From an uncultured SAR86 cluster bacterium (GTDB taxonomy: Bacteria > Pseudomonadota > Gammaproteobacteria > Magnimaribacterales > TMED112): a stretch of DNA of 37,263 bases. This document shows positions 22,939-32,503 of the stretch, one piece after another. How positions within the stretch are numbered: the stretch's first letter is position 1; each line of letters starts with the position of its first letter. The stretch lies in assembly GCA_902526535.1 (NCBI GenBank), contig CABZLG010000008.1:1-37263 (forward strand), written 5' to 3'. The notes under the pieces were generated by a model. The model was not told the origin of the DNA, ran no database searches, and saw only the letters and a list, made by a program, of their open reading frames with translations. A program made the translations under genes and the position numbers.

Positions 22939-25161
22939 TCAATCCATTAAAGATCCATCATTAAATATCAATTCGTTTACCTCCTCAGTTATAAAAGGAG
23001 CAAAAGGATGCATTAAAACTAATATTTTTTTTAGCATCGGATGAAGGTTCGATGTTTCTCCAGATACCTTACAGTCTTCAATATATTTATCACAAAACTT
23101 TCCCCAAAAAAATTCATAGACTTCATTCATAGCAAAATCTAAACGATATTCTTCAATATTTTTCGTGATTTGTTTGCTTACTTCTTTAAATTCCTTCTCA
23201 ATCCATTTATCTGCCTCAGTTTTAGCCTTAAATTTATCTTGTTCTTTTGGATAGTTGTTAATAAACCTAGCTGCATTCCAAATTTTATTGCAAAAATTTC
23301 TATACCCTTTTAGCCTTCCTAATTCAAAACTTATATCTCTTGTATGCGTTGCTAAAGAGAAGAAAGTCATACGAACTGCATCGCTACCATACGATTCAAT
23401 ACCATTTGGAAATTGTTTTCGAGTTTTTCTTTCAATTTTTTCAGCTAGACCCTCTTGCATTAAATTAGTAGTTCTTTTTTTGAGTAAATCATCTAGCTCA
23501 ATACCATAAATTAAATCAAGGGGATCAATAATATTTCCTTTTGACTTTGACATTTTTTGGCCATTTTCATCCCTTATTAATCCAGTCACATAAATGTTTT
23601 TAAATGGAATTTGACCTGTAAACTCTAAACTCATCATCATCATTCTTGCTACCCAAAAAAAGATAATATCAAAACCAGTAACCAATAAAGATGTAGGAAA
23701 GTGAGTTTTAAAAGTCGTTGTTTCTTGTGGCCAACCCAGAGACCCAAAAGGCCATAGTGACGATGAAAACCAAGTATCTAAGACATCCTCATCCTGAGTA
23801 AGCTTTCTATCATCGAGTTTATAAAATTCTCTAAGCTCTTTCTCATCATAACCAACAAAAACATTTCCTTTATCATCATGCCATGCAGGTATCCTATGTC
23901 CCCACCAAATTTGTCTGCTTATGCACCAATCTTGAATATTATCCATCCAGTTGAAGTACGTTTTAATCCAATTTTCAGGGTGGAAAACCACTTCTTTTTT
24001 ATTAACGGCTTCATTTACTTTAGCAGCCATCTCTTTAGTTTTTACATACCATTGAAAACTCAATCTAGGTTCAATAACCATATTTGATCTTTCACCACGC
24101 GGCACACTAATCATGTGCTTTTCTTCTTTTGCTAGTAGATTCTGTTCTTTAAGCTTTTCTAAAACGACTTTCCTTACCTTAAACCTATCAAGATTTGCAA
24201 AATCTTTTGGCACTGCGGCATTTGTAAATGCTTCATCAGTAAATATATTTATTGGTTCAAATTTTTCAGTGTCTTTCGAAATCTCAACAGTATCAGATGC
24301 CTGATGTAGAGCATATTTTTTTCCAATCTCGTAATCATTAAAATCATGTCCAGGTGTAATTTTTAGACAACCAGTTCCGAACTCCATATCAACATAATCA
24401 TCACCAAGAACTGGGATTTTTCTGCCCACAAAAGGAAGCTCAACGTACTCCCCAATGAACTTTTGATAACGCTTGTCTTTGGGATTCACAGCAACAGCCA
24501 TATCACCGAACATTGTTTCAGGTCTTGTTGTGGCAACGGTTAATTTTTCTGAGGAATCAACAACAGGATAATCAATATGCCAAATTACACCCTCTTTTTC
24601 TTGCCTTACAACTTCAAGATCGGAAACTGCAGTCTTAAGAATTGGATCCCAGTTTACAAGCCTATATCCTCTATATATCTTTCCAGATCTATATAACTCG
24701 ACAAAAGCCTTGTTTACCGTTTCACAAAATTCATCGTCAAATGTGAATCTGTATTTATCCCACTCAACAGTACAGCCTAGCCGCTTAATTTGGGAAGTAA
24801 TTTTATCTTCTGAAAAATCTTTCCACTTCCAAATTTCCTCTAAAAACTTTTCTCTGCCTAGATCATTTTTAGTTTTTCCTTCATTTGCTAAATTATTTTC
24901 AACAACCATTTGAGTTGCGATCCCTGCATGATCTGATCCTACTTGCCAATATGAATTTGTTCCCTGCATGTGATGATATCTGGTGTAGAAATCCATAATG
25001 GCATACTGAAAACTATGACCCATATGCAAAGTGCCTGTTACATTCGGCGGTGGGATGACTTGTGAAAAGCTGTTTTTATGATTGGTTTTATCAAGCACTC
25101 TGTCTGACCAAATCTTAGACCATTTTTCTTCAATCTCTAAGGGATAATACTTGGCTTCCAC
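22939..25161 (-). CDS. valS: valyl-tRNA synthetase, C-terminally short
   Basis: Charges tRNA-Val and edits mischarged Thr. Class I features are intact: HMGH (46-49) in NVTGTLHMGHS, the CP1 editing domain around 190-330 (TVATTRPETMFGDMAVAV), and KMSKSKG near 535. The start is GTG 25161, overlapping the holC stop by one base. Length is 740 residues against about 880-950 in most bacteria. The protein ends just after HPFAPFITEEVNELIF, within the anticodon-binding domain, so the last part of that domain and the C-terminal coiled-coil tRNA arm are absent. The next gene begins 15 bases on, so no remnant is left. Conserved order pepA-holC-valS. Confidence 0.95.
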   Translation of the reverse strand: MEAKYYPLEIEEKWSKIWSDRVLDKTNHKNSFSQVIPPPNVTGTLHMGHSFQYAIMDFYTRYHHMQGTNSYWQVGSDHAGIATQMVVENNLANEGKTKNDLGREKFLEEIWKWKDFSEDKITSQIKRLGCTVEWDKYRFTFDDEFCETVNKAFVELYRSGKIYRGYRLVNWDPILKTAVSDLEVVRQEKEGVIWHIDYPVVDSSEKLTVATTRPETMFGDMAVAVNPKDKRYQKFIGEYVELPFVGRKIPVLGDDYVDMEFGTGCLKITPGHDFNDYEIGKKYALHQASDTVEISKDTEKFEPINIFTDEAFTNAAVPKDFANLDRFKVRKVVLEKLKEQNLLAKEEKHMISVPRGERSNMVIEPRLSFQWYVKTKEMAAKVNEAVNKKEVVFHPENWIKTYFNWMDNIQDWCISRQIWWGHRIPAWHDDKGNVFVGYDEKELREFYKLDDRKLTQDEDVLDTWFSSSLWPFGSLGWPQETTTFKTHFPTSLLVTGFDIIFFWVARMMMMSLEFTGQIPFKNIYVTGLIRDENGQKMSKSKGNIIDPLDLIYGIELDDLLKKRTTNLMQEGLAEKIERKTRKQFPNGIESYGSDAVRMTFFSLATHTRDISFELGRLKGYRNFCNKIWNAARFINNYPKEQDKFKAKTEADKWIEKEFKEVSKQITKNIEEYRLDFAMNEVYEFFWGKFCDKYIEDCKVSGETSNLHPMLKKILVLMHPFAPFITEEVNELIFNDGSLMD

Positions 25162-25559
25162 TAAATTTTCTCGTGCTTAACGTCTATATTAGCCTTTTGA
25201 AGTTTTGAATAAAGCTCTCTAGAAGTTTTAAGAATATTATTATCAGTTTCAGTGATGTATATAAAAGCTGAAAGAAAATTCTCTTCACTTAAATTAATTT
25301 CTGAACTTAATACATGCGCCTCATCAAATGACTCACCTCCAATCTCCCCATTGATTTGAACATTTTTGTTAAAGAGAAATTCAAGATTATTAGTCTCATG
25401 AAATTTTTTTCTTTTTAAATCTTCAAATTTAGTTAATAAATCATTATCCAGATTTAAAAAAACTTTATTTCTTATTTGAAAATTCGATTGAATCTTTTCC
25501 AACATAAAATCAAGTGCTTCAGATGTATCTGAAAAACCTGAAAAAAAAGTTGCTTGCAT
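25161..25559 (-). CDS. holC: DNA polymerase III chi subunit HolC
   Basis: Clamp-loader accessory subunit that links the polymerase to single-strand binding protein. It has 132 residues (E. coli 147). Sequence similarity is weak but the pattern fits: ATFF at the first strand, RNKVFLNLDNDLL in the nucleotide-fold core, and DEAHVLSSEI followed by ENFLSAFIYITETDNNILKTSRELYSKLQKANI at the C-terminus, like the end of E. coli HolC. Its position between pepA and valS, joined to both by one-base overlaps, is the classic holC locus and carries much of the weight. Confidence 0.8.
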   Translation of the reverse strand: MQATFFSGFSDTSEALDFMLEKIQSNFQIRNKVFLNLDNDLLTKFEDLKRKKFHETNNLEFLFNKNVQINGEIGGESFDEAHVLSSEINLSEENFLSAFIYITETDNNILKTSRELYSKLQKANIDVKHEKI

Positions 25560-27031
25560 TAAAAATTACTTTTTACGTACTCAAACAGTAAGCCTACAGG
25601 AACACCTGTTGACCCTTTAGCTTTACCTTCTCCAATATCAGCTACACCCGCTATATCAATATGAGCCCATCTATAATCCTTTGTAAATCTAGATAAGAAA
25701 CATGCTCCTTCAATTGTTCCAGCTGCCCTTCCTGGAGCGATATTAGCAATATCAGCAAAGTTTGAATCTAAATATGTTTGATATTCATCCCACATAGGTA
25801 ATTGCCAAGCCTTTTCACCAGTAGTTTGTCCAGCTTCAAGTATCTTATTAACTAACTTTTGATCATTGCCCATAACACCAGCAGCAACTGAACCCAGTGC
25901 TACAACTACGGCACCAGTTAGGGTTGCAGTATTAATAACAACTTTAGGATCATATTTTCCTACGTAGGTTAAAGCATCAGATAGCACTAGTCTGCCTTCG
26001 GCATCTGTATTTAGAATCTCAACAGTTTGTCCTGACATACTTGTTACAACATCACCAGGTTTTGTAGCTTTGCTTCCTGGCATATTCTCTGAAAGTGCAA
26101 CTGTACAAACTAAATTTACTGGAAGTTTTGATTTAGCAACCGCGCACATTGTTCCTATTACAGATCCTGCGCCAGACATATCCCATTTCATTTCATCCAT
26201 TTTTTGTGGCGGTTTTAAACTAATCCCTCCAGTATCAAAAGTTACTCCTTTTCCGACTAGAACAATTGGCTTAGCCCCTTTTTTGCCACCCTTATACTCC
26301 ATTGTTACCAATTTAGCTGGTTCAACACTTCCTCGTGAAACAGACAGTAGACAGCCCATGCCAAGTTTTTTCATATCTTTTTCTTCTAATATTTCAACTG
26401 AAAAACCACCAATATCTTCAGCTAGACCCTTTACGGCATTTGCAATGTAAGCAGGAGTTGCATGATTTGCTGGTCTGTCTCCTAAATTTCTTGCAGTGTT
26501 AGCTCCAGAACCAACATTAAATCCAAGTTCAACAATTCTTTTTTGTGCTGCACTGGCTTTTTCTACAGCAAGTGAAACATTTTTTAGAATTAGTTCTTTT
26601 TTGGTATTTGGATTTGTATCTGTATACCTATAGCTAGCTTTTTCCGCAGTTTTAGCTAAATCAAAAAGGAAATTATCATCTTTAGAAAGGTAACTGGTAT
26701 CAGCGTAAATTACGACATTCTCAACAGCATATTTTTCTAAACTTGCAAACAAGCCTTTCATCCAAGTGTATTTTTTGTACTTAGACTTATCTTTGCCAAA
26801 ATCTCTTAATATTAAAAAATCTCCTTCAAGTCCTGTTAGTTCTTTGCTCAAAAAAAACGACGATCTTTTTTCATCTGCAAAAAAGTTTGAAACTTTTTTC
26901 TTAAGTTCTTTGTCAAATAATTTAGAACTTTTAAACCCACTCTTTGAATAGAATGTTAATGCAAATTGATTTTTATCAACTTCTGAATACTTTTTTAGCT
27001 CAACGCTGTCTAATGCTTTATAGAATTTCAT
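25559..27031 (-). CDS. pepA: leucyl aminopeptidase PepA
   Basis: Hexameric M17 metallo-aminopeptidase; in E. coli it also binds DNA (Xer recombination and carAB control). It has 490 residues (E. coli 503). An N-terminal macro-like domain (about 1-160) precedes the catalytic domain. Metal ligands lie in [16 protein letters not shown] and the family signature [25 protein letters not shown] and the ending [15 protein letters not shown] are also typical. AAGGAG (27037-27042 on the opposite strand) lies five bases before the ATG, one of the few strong ribosome sites here. Divergent from lptF with 28 bases between, as in many gammaproteobacteria. carA is also in the window, but no PepA site can be read. 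Confidence 0.97.
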   Translation of the reverse strand: MKFYKALDSVELKKYSEVDKNQFALTFYSKSGFKSSKLFDKELKKKVSNFFADEKRSSFFLSKELTGLEGDFLILRDFGKDKSKYKKYTWMKGLFASLEKYAVENVVIYADTSYLSKDDNFLFDLAKTAEKASYRYTDTNPNTKKELILKNVSLAVEKASAAQKRIVELGFNVGSGANTARNLGDRPANHATPAYIANAVKGLAEDIGGFSVEILEEKDMKKLGMGCLLSVSRGSVEPAKLVTMEYKGGKKGAKPIVLVGKGVTFDTGGISLKPPQKMDEMKWDMSGAGSVIGTMCAVAKSKLPVNLVCTVALSENMPGSKATKPGDVVTSMSGQTVEILNTDAEGRLVLSDALTYVGKYDPKVVINTATLTGAVVVALGSVAAGVMGNDQKLVNKILEAGQTTGEKAWQLPMWDEYQTYLDSNFADIANIAPGRAAGTIEGACFLSRFTKDYRWAHIDIAGVADIGEGKAKGSTGVPVGLLFEYVKSNF

Positions 27032-27059
27032 TTTTTCTCCTTTTTGATATTCTTAAGAG

Positions 27060-28073
27060 GTGATTATTTCACGCTACATCCGTAATGAAATTATAGTAAA
27101 CATTTGCTGGATTTCTCTAGTACTTTTTGGATTAGTTTTATTTTCACGGTTTAATATTTTCTTGGGGCAAGCCCAAGTAGGGAAGATGTCTTCAGAAATT
27201 ATCTTCATTGTATTGGCATTATTTTCACCTGAATTATTAAGTATTATTTTTCCAATAAGTGTATTTTTAGGTATAGGTTTTGTACTTACACCAATTTATA
27301 AAAGTAGATATGCCGTTTTAGAAGCAAGTTCCTTTTCAGTTGGCAAGCTTCTATATGGTCAAAAATTTCTTTTATTGAGCATCTTCTCTTTTTCGCTATT
27401 TCTGAGCCTTTGGTTTTCTCCATACGCTAAAAATGAAGGCCAGAAATTAATAGATGTAGATAATAATTTTGCTGCAAAGATTGCAGAACCTAAAGGACTT
27501 GTACAAATTCAGAAAAATAAATTTAATGTGTTCGGAACTAAATCTGAAAATGGATATGAGGATCTTATATTTATAAATTCTGATGATGTTGAAAAATTTA
27601 TATATGGTCAATCTGGTTATGTCGACCAACAAAACTTAGTACTAGAAAATGGATTTCTTTACGATAATGAAAATAAAGCAATTTCACGTTTTAATAAAGC
27701 AAATATACCTTTGCAAACTTCAACTAGTGAGAATTATATAAGCTTAATTGATCTATTTAGAAACATTAATTCAGAAAATTTGAGTGAATTATTTAGTAGA
27801 TTAACAATTCCCGTCTTTTGCTTATTATCTGCAATTTTTTCTCTGATTTTTTCAACTTTTAGTAATTTTTTAGGCAGAGAAAAATGTTATTTGATCTTGG
27901 CTCTTATAAATATTTTATACCTGATGTTTGTTTTATCCTCTCTGGGTGCTTTTTCCACATCCTCTATCGCAGTATTTTTTGATTATTTCACAGTTCATAT
28001 TGTCTACTTATTATTACTTTCATCATTATTTTTCAAAAAGACAAAAAGGTTTCTAGGTTATGAAGGTTTATAG
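27060..28073 (+). CDS. lptF: LPS export ABC transporter permease LptF
   Basis: Inner-membrane subunit that, with LptG and the LptB ATPase, extracts LPS and passes it to LptC. It has 337 residues (E. coli 366). GTG 27060 is the only possible start (a stop lies six bases upstream) and gives the conserved N-terminus IISRYIRNEIIVN. Hydrophobic segments lie at about 15-30, 55-80 and 100-120, then a periplasmic beta-jellyroll region (about 130-235), and three more at 245-330, the LptF/G topology. It overlaps lptG by 14 bases. It complements the lipid A genes at the start of the window. Confidence 0.94.
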   Translation: MIISRYIRNEIIVNICWISLVLFGLVLFSRFNIFLGQAQVGKMSSEIIFIVLALFSPELLSIIFPISVFLGIGFVLTPIYKSRYAVLEASSFSVGKLLYGQKFLLLSIFSFSLFLSLWFSPYAKNEGQKLIDVDNNFAAKIAEPKGLVQIQKNKFNVFGTKSENGYEDLIFINSDDVEKFIYGQSGYVDQQNLVLENGFLYDNENKAISRFNKANIPLQTSTSENYISLIDLFRNINSENLSELFSRLTIPVFCLLSAIFSLIFSTFSNFLGREKCYLILALINILYLMFVLSSLGAFSTSSIAVFFDYFTVHIVYLLLLSSLFFKKTKRFLGYEGL

Positions 28074-28965
28074 ATACATTTTTTTCAAAGGACTTCTTTC
28101 AGTTTTAGGTGTGACTTTAATAATCAGTTTGATAGATATATCTTTTAACTTTTTTTCTCAAATAGAAGATATTAGTAGTTCGTATTCTTTTATAGATGCG
28201 CTTGTTTTCGTATTAATGAGCCAACCATTTAGAACTAGAGAGTTTTTATATTTGTGCATAGTCGTGGGATTATTAGCAACTTTCATAGATCAAAGGTTTC
28301 TGAGGTCGATTAATGTTTTGAGGCAGGCAGGGTTAAAAAAATTTAGTCTAGCTTTGTTGCTATTTTTTCCTTTAGCCTTAATAAATTTCTCGACATTTGA
28401 ATTTCTAGTGCCAGATTTAACTCAAGATGCATTTGAATTTCGAAAGTCTAAAGTTGAATCAAGCAATAAAGAACCTCCTAAAGTAATTGAAATTAAGGGA
28501 GACATCCAAGATGGATTTCAAATAGTTTCAGAGAGAGTTCATGTGAAGTTTGGCACTGATGGAACTGTTAAAAATGACAGTCAAGAAACTGAAAATTTTA
28601 AAAATTTAAATTTTAATACAAATTTAAAATATCTCACTTTTTCTGAATTATATGCAAGTACAGATAGTGCATTCGAAAATTTTAATCTAGTGGTCAAGAC
28701 CGAACTATTAAGACGAAGTCTTAATTTTATTTCATACTTTTTTATTTTTTTAATAGGTTTAGAAATTCTTTTTTCATTTAATAAAGCACTAAATGCAAAC
28801 AGAATTTTTGTTTACGGTTTTGGAGCTTGTTTATTTTATTCATTTATAGAAAAAATGATTGTAGATTCGATTGATGTGTTTTCTTTGCCATACCTAATTC
28901 AAGCCTTTCCTATTTTGCTCATTCCAATCTATATATTACTAAGAAGAAGATATTTTTTTAACTAA
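28060..28965 (+). CDS. lptG: LPS export ABC transporter permease LptG
   Basis: Partner of LptF in the LptB2FG transporter. It has 301 residues, shorter than E. coli's 360. The conserved start is VYRYIFFKGLLSVLGVTLIISLID. Three membrane helices in the first 120 residues include SQPFRTREFLYLCIVVGLLA, and RQAGLKKF is the coupling-helix region that touches LptB. The periplasmic domain (about 125-215) is reduced compared with enteric LptG, and three helices close the protein. The ATG lies inside lptF. The 3' end overlaps the opposing RDD gene by 27 bases. Confidence 0.92.
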   Translation: MKVYRYIFFKGLLSVLGVTLIISLIDISFNFFSQIEDISSSYSFIDALVFVLMSQPFRTREFLYLCIVVGLLATFIDQRFLRSINVLRQAGLKKFSLALLLFFPLALINFSTFEFLVPDLTQDAFEFRKSKVESSNKEPPKVIEIKGDIQDGFQIVSERVHVKFGTDGTVKNDSQETENFKNLNFNTNLKYLTFSELYASTDSAFENFNLVVKTELLRRSLNFISYFFIFLIGLEILFSFNKALNANRIFVYGFGACLFYSFIEKMIVDSIDVFSLPYLIQAFPILLIPIYILLRRRYFFN

Positions 28966-29367
28966 TCGCATTTGTAAAATTCTATCAGCAAGACACTTTT
29001 TTTCCTTATCAAAAAAAATCCAGATGAAATTAATTGGCATTGTTATAAGGAATAATGAAAACCTCTTTAATGAATCAAACATAGAAAGAGGAGTCCCACT
29101 ATCATTCTCTACATAATGATTCCAGGTTGCCATTCCAAGTGTAGTTCTGCCATTTGACCAAAAATAAACGTAATAAAAAACAGTAGTAGCGAGTATTACT
29201 AGAATTCCCAAAGGAGTATTTGCATAATCATCATTTCCTGAGAAAAATCTAAAAATAAATAAAACTAAAAATGCATTTAAAAACCAAAAAGAAACGACTA
29301 GAAATGAATCATACGTAAATGACATTAGTCTTGAAAAAAGGCTTGCTTTGGTAAAGTTTTTATTCAT
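28939..29367 (-). CDS. RDD family membrane protein
   Basis: Small inner-membrane protein of the RDD family, function unresolved (some relatives act in ion exchange). It has 142 residues. SRLMSFTYDSFLVVS carries the Arg and Asp of the RDD name in helix 1. Further helices lie at about 50-70 and 100-120. WSNGRTTLGMATWNHYVEN is the conserved cytoplasmic segment, and FDKEKKCLADRILQM the typical C-terminal motif. It overlaps lptG tail to tail and starts 28 bases from the divergent POT transporter gene. Confidence 0.9.
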   Translation of the reverse strand: MNKNFTKASLFSRLMSFTYDSFLVVSFWFLNAFLVLFIFRFFSGNDDYANTPLGILVILATTVFYYVYFWSNGRTTLGMATWNHYVENDSGTPLSMFDSLKRFSLFLITMPINFIWIFFDKEKKCLADRILQMRLVKKISSS

Positions 29368-29395
29368 TTTATGTTAACGTAGGCAATCATAACTT

Positions 29396-30898
29396 ATGAA
29401 TCAGGCTCTGCAAAATACAGATACTTTTTTAGGTCATCCAAAAGGTCTTTTTATATGTTTTCTAACTGAAATGTGGGAGCGTTTTTCCTACTATGGAATG
29501 CGCGCACTCCTTATTCTTTACCTCACAAAACATTGGGAGTTTACTGATACAACTAGTTATTTAATTTATGCCGCTTACACATCACTGGTTTACATTACTC
29601 CAGTGCTTGGAGGGATGCTGGCAGATCAAATTTTAGGTTCAAAAAAAGCTGTAACTTTTGGCGCGATACTTCTAGTATTTGGTCATTTAGGCATGGCTAT
29701 TGAAAACAGTGAGCAAATATTTTATTTATCGTTAGCTTTAATAGTTTCAGGGGTTGGTTATCTGAAGCCTAACATTTCAACAATGGTTGGTGCCCTGTAC
29801 GAAGAGGGAGATTCAAGGAGAGATTCTGGCTTTACAATTTTTTACATGGGTATAAATATAGGCGCATTTACAGCTACTCTTTTGTGTGGTTATTTAGGTG
29901 AAGAAATAGGATGGGCTTATGGTTTTGGTGCTGCTGGTATTGGAATGCTTTTTGGTTTAATTATATTTCTTTGGGGACAAAAATATCTTGCTGGCCTAGC
30001 AGAGCCCCCAACAAACAAATATAAGGAAAAATTTTATTTAAGCGGTCTTGCTGTAGGAACATACGAAATTTGGGCATATATTGCTGGGGTAGCCATGGTC
30101 CTTGTTACTTGGTTTTTAGTACAGAACTCTGCAATTGTAGGTACTTTGCTAGGGGGATTTGGAGCACTTTTTATAGGTGCTTGGCTGCTTTATGCATTGT
30201 TTAGATGTGAACAAGAAGAGCGAGACAGACTGATTGTTGTAGGGATATTGATTTTTTTCTCTTTGATTTTTTGGGCTCTTTTCGAACAAGCTGGCTCTTC
30301 ACTAAATATTCTTACAGATAGAGGTGTAGATAGATTAATTTTTGGTTGGGAAGTTCCAGCCTCAATGTTTCAATCTCTTAATGCAGGTTTTATTTTTACT
30401 ATAGCTCCTCTTTTTGCATTTTTATGGATTTCACTTGCAAAAAGAAATATTGAGCCCTCAACACCAGTCAAATTCTCCATAGGAATACTTTTTGTTGGAT
30501 TAGGTTTTCTTGCACTGGTATATGGAATGGAATCTTCAGATGGATTGCAGACTGGAATTATTTGGATTGTTTTAATTTATTTGCTGCACACACTTGGAGA
30601 ATTATGCTTGTCACCTGTTGGCCTATCATCAGTAACTAAACTTTCTCCACAAAGAATTGTCGGATTCATGATGGGTATGTGGTTTTTTGCTTCCGCTGCA
30701 GGAAATTTTGTTGCAGGTGAGATTGCTAAAGCAACGGCATCTGACGTTTCAGGTGCTTCAGCAGATGTGTACAATCTTGTACAAAAACAATCCTTTATAG
30801 ATGTTTACACAAATGTAGGCCTAATGGCCGTTGGAGTTGCTTTTGTATTGCTTCTTTTATCTCCGCTTCTCAATTCAAGATCACACGGAATAAAGTAG
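29396..30898 (+). CDS. POT family proton-dependent oligopeptide transporter
   Basis: Major-facilitator di/tripeptide importer driven by protons, resembling DtpA/DtpB. It has 500 residues with about 14 hydrophobic spans. The hallmark ExxERFxYYG motif is present as EMWERFSYYGMRALL (about residues 25-39). The PTR2 signature region appears as GVGYLKPNISTMVG and FTIFYMGINIGAFTATLLCGYLGE. FALFEQAGSSLN-like sequence in helix 7 reads ALFEQAGSSLNILTDR. ELCLSPVGLSSVTKLSP is the helix 10 motif with the conserved Glu. It likely scavenges peptides. It is convergent with the lipoprotein gene, one base apart. Confidence 0.95.
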   Translation: MNQALQNTDTFLGHPKGLFICFLTEMWERFSYYGMRALLILYLTKHWEFTDTTSYLIYAAYTSLVYITPVLGGMLADQILGSKKAVTFGAILLVFGHLGMAIENSEQIFYLSLALIVSGVGYLKPNISTMVGALYEEGDSRRDSGFTIFYMGINIGAFTATLLCGYLGEEIGWAYGFGAAGIGMLFGLIIFLWGQKYLAGLAEPPTNKYKEKFYLSGLAVGTYEIWAYIAGVAMVLVTWFLVQNSAIVGTLLGGFGALFIGAWLLYALFRCEQEERDRLIVVGILIFFSLIFWALFEQAGSSLNILTDRGVDRLIFGWEVPASMFQSLNAGFIFTIAPLFAFLWISLAKRNIEPSTPVKFSIGILFVGLGFLALVYGMESSDGLQTGIIWIVLIYLLHTLGELCLSPVGLSSVTKLSPQRIVGFMMGMWFFASAAGNFVAGEIAKATASDVSGASADVYNLVQKQSFIDVYTNVGLMAVGVAFVLLLLSPLLNSRSHGIK

Positions 30899-30899
30899 T

Positions 30900-32489
30900 T
30901 TAATTAGAGGAATTTATCTTTAGAAAGAACTCTAATTTATCACTTTCACCCTCTTCTGAGGCTTTCATAAAAACAACGTCTAAATCAGAATCAATATCAA
31001 GATCTATAAAAACACTTTGTTGATTTTGTAGTGGTAGGTTTTCAATTCCTAGTTCTAAATCATCGAAAGCTTTAAATTCATAAATCGCATTTCCCTCATC
31101 ATCCTGAGATTGTTGTTTTTCAAGGATAATAAAGTTTGCAGAATTAGCGCCAAAGTTATTAAAAGTTAAAATAATATCACCACCATCGAGATCTTGATCA
31201 TAGTCTGCAATGAGTAGGTTTTTGTTTATATTTGAACTACCACTTCTCGTAAAGCTAACATCAGTTCTAGCATCAAAGACATTCACTTCTCCCACCTCAA
31301 AATGGGCAAGTGTATTTGTATTTGAAAGATTAAATAAATCCAAAGGCTGTTCGTCCCCGATTACAAACATGTCTGGACTCACATCATTATCAAAATTTAT
31401 TGTAGTTATCTCTTTTGTAAGAACTTGATTTAGGTATACAGTTGTGCCATCCCAACTACTTAAACCACTTGTTCTTGGAACAGTAACAAAAGCGCCCTGA
31501 TTATTAGCATCATATCCAGAGAGCACTAAATCTTGGTTAGCATTATTGTCAAAATCGAATTCCGTTAGAGAGCTGAGAGTTAAGTCTTTCACATTTGTAT
31601 TGTCATATTCTATAGCTTCGAAGCTTGGACCATCTGCTGCTCCAGCAACAATCCAGTATTCGAAAGTATCACCAAGAATATAAAAATCAGGAACTGTGTC
31701 AGCACTTCTATCAATTTTGCCCATAAGTCTAATTTTTGTGCCATTCAAATCAAAATTTGTTTCGTTAGTAATTAACTCACTATTTTTTGAAAGGCCAACC
31801 AGTTCAGTTCCAGATAAGATACAAAGTTGATGAGTTCTATCTGAACTTAAAGAATCGTTGGAACCAATCAAGACATCCCAAAAAGTGTCATTATTTATAT
31901 CAGCTGAGATCATTTGTGCTGAGGCGTGACATCCCTCTATTTCGAGTTCCTCTATATAAGGAGCTGGTCCTCCTATAACCTGAAAATATTTGGTACGCTT
32001 AAAGCTTGAGTCATTTTCATCTTTAAATTCAACAGCAAATAATGCGTCTCCATTAAAATCTCCATTGAAATCACCCCTTGTGACACTGCTTATACTTGCT
32101 TTTTCTGAAGATGGAAATGAAATGCTTAAATTAGGCTCTGATTGCGCAGCATATATAAAATGCTCTTTTAAAGTTTTGCTCACATCTACTGCAACTCCTC
32201 TATTGATAAATTCGTTATTTCTTCTGCACTCCATAAGGAAGTTAAAAACACCTCTTCTTTTTATTGCAAAACTTTCTGTACCACTCAGAGCTTTTTCTCC
32301 ACTCCAATATCCTTCACCATAACATTGACTACCGTTTGATTCCCAAGAAACCGTAAATTCTTCGTTGTAGGCCACTTCGCCAGAGGATATAGAAATATTT
32401 AAGTAGAGCTCTTCCAGTTCATCTTGTTGAACTCCACAAGAGGTTAGAAGAACTGACAATATTATTAATTTTAACAGTTTAGTTTTCAT
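30900..32489 (-). CDS. lipoprotein with FG-GAP/VCBS-like acidic repeats
   Basis: Probable outer-membrane or periplasmic lipoprotein, 529 residues, function unknown. The signal peptide ends in the lipobox LLTSC (Cys18). After an N-terminal domain with Cys pairs (about 56 and 87), repeated Asp-rich blocks recur at roughly 45-75-residue steps: GDFNGDFNGDALFAV, ADINNDTFWDVLIG, DFDNNANQDLVLSG, NFDNDVSPDMFVIG, ADYDQDLDGGDIILT and DLDIDSDLDVVFM. These match the calcium-binding DxDxDG loops of FG-GAP/VCBS beta-propeller blades. A 12-bp tandem repeat (32047-32070) encodes the doubled FNGD. It lies 14 bases after dapE on the same strand. The next residue after Cys is Gly, giving no inner-membrane retention signal. 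Confidence 0.85.
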   Translation of the reverse strand: MKTKLLKLIILSVLLTSCGVQQDELEELYLNISISSGEVAYNEEFTVSWESNGSQCYGEGYWSGEKALSGTESFAIKRRGVFNFLMECRRNNEFINRGVAVDVSKTLKEHFIYAAQSEPNLSISFPSSEKASISSVTRGDFNGDFNGDALFAVEFKDENDSSFKRTKYFQVIGGPAPYIEELEIEGCHASAQMISADINNDTFWDVLIGSNDSLSSDRTHQLCILSGTELVGLSKNSELITNETNFDLNGTKIRLMGKIDRSADTVPDFYILGDTFEYWIVAGAADGPSFEAIEYDNTNVKDLTLSSLTEFDFDNNANQDLVLSGYDANNQGAFVTVPRTSGLSSWDGTTVYLNQVLTKEITTINFDNDVSPDMFVIGDEQPLDLFNLSNTNTLAHFEVGEVNVFDARTDVSFTRSGSSNINKNLLIADYDQDLDGGDIILTFNNFGANSANFIILEKQQSQDDEGNAIYEFKAFDDLELGIENLPLQNQQSVFIDLDIDSDLDVVFMKASEEGESDKLEFFLKINSSN

Positions 32490-32503
32490 TAAATGAATAC
32501 ATT

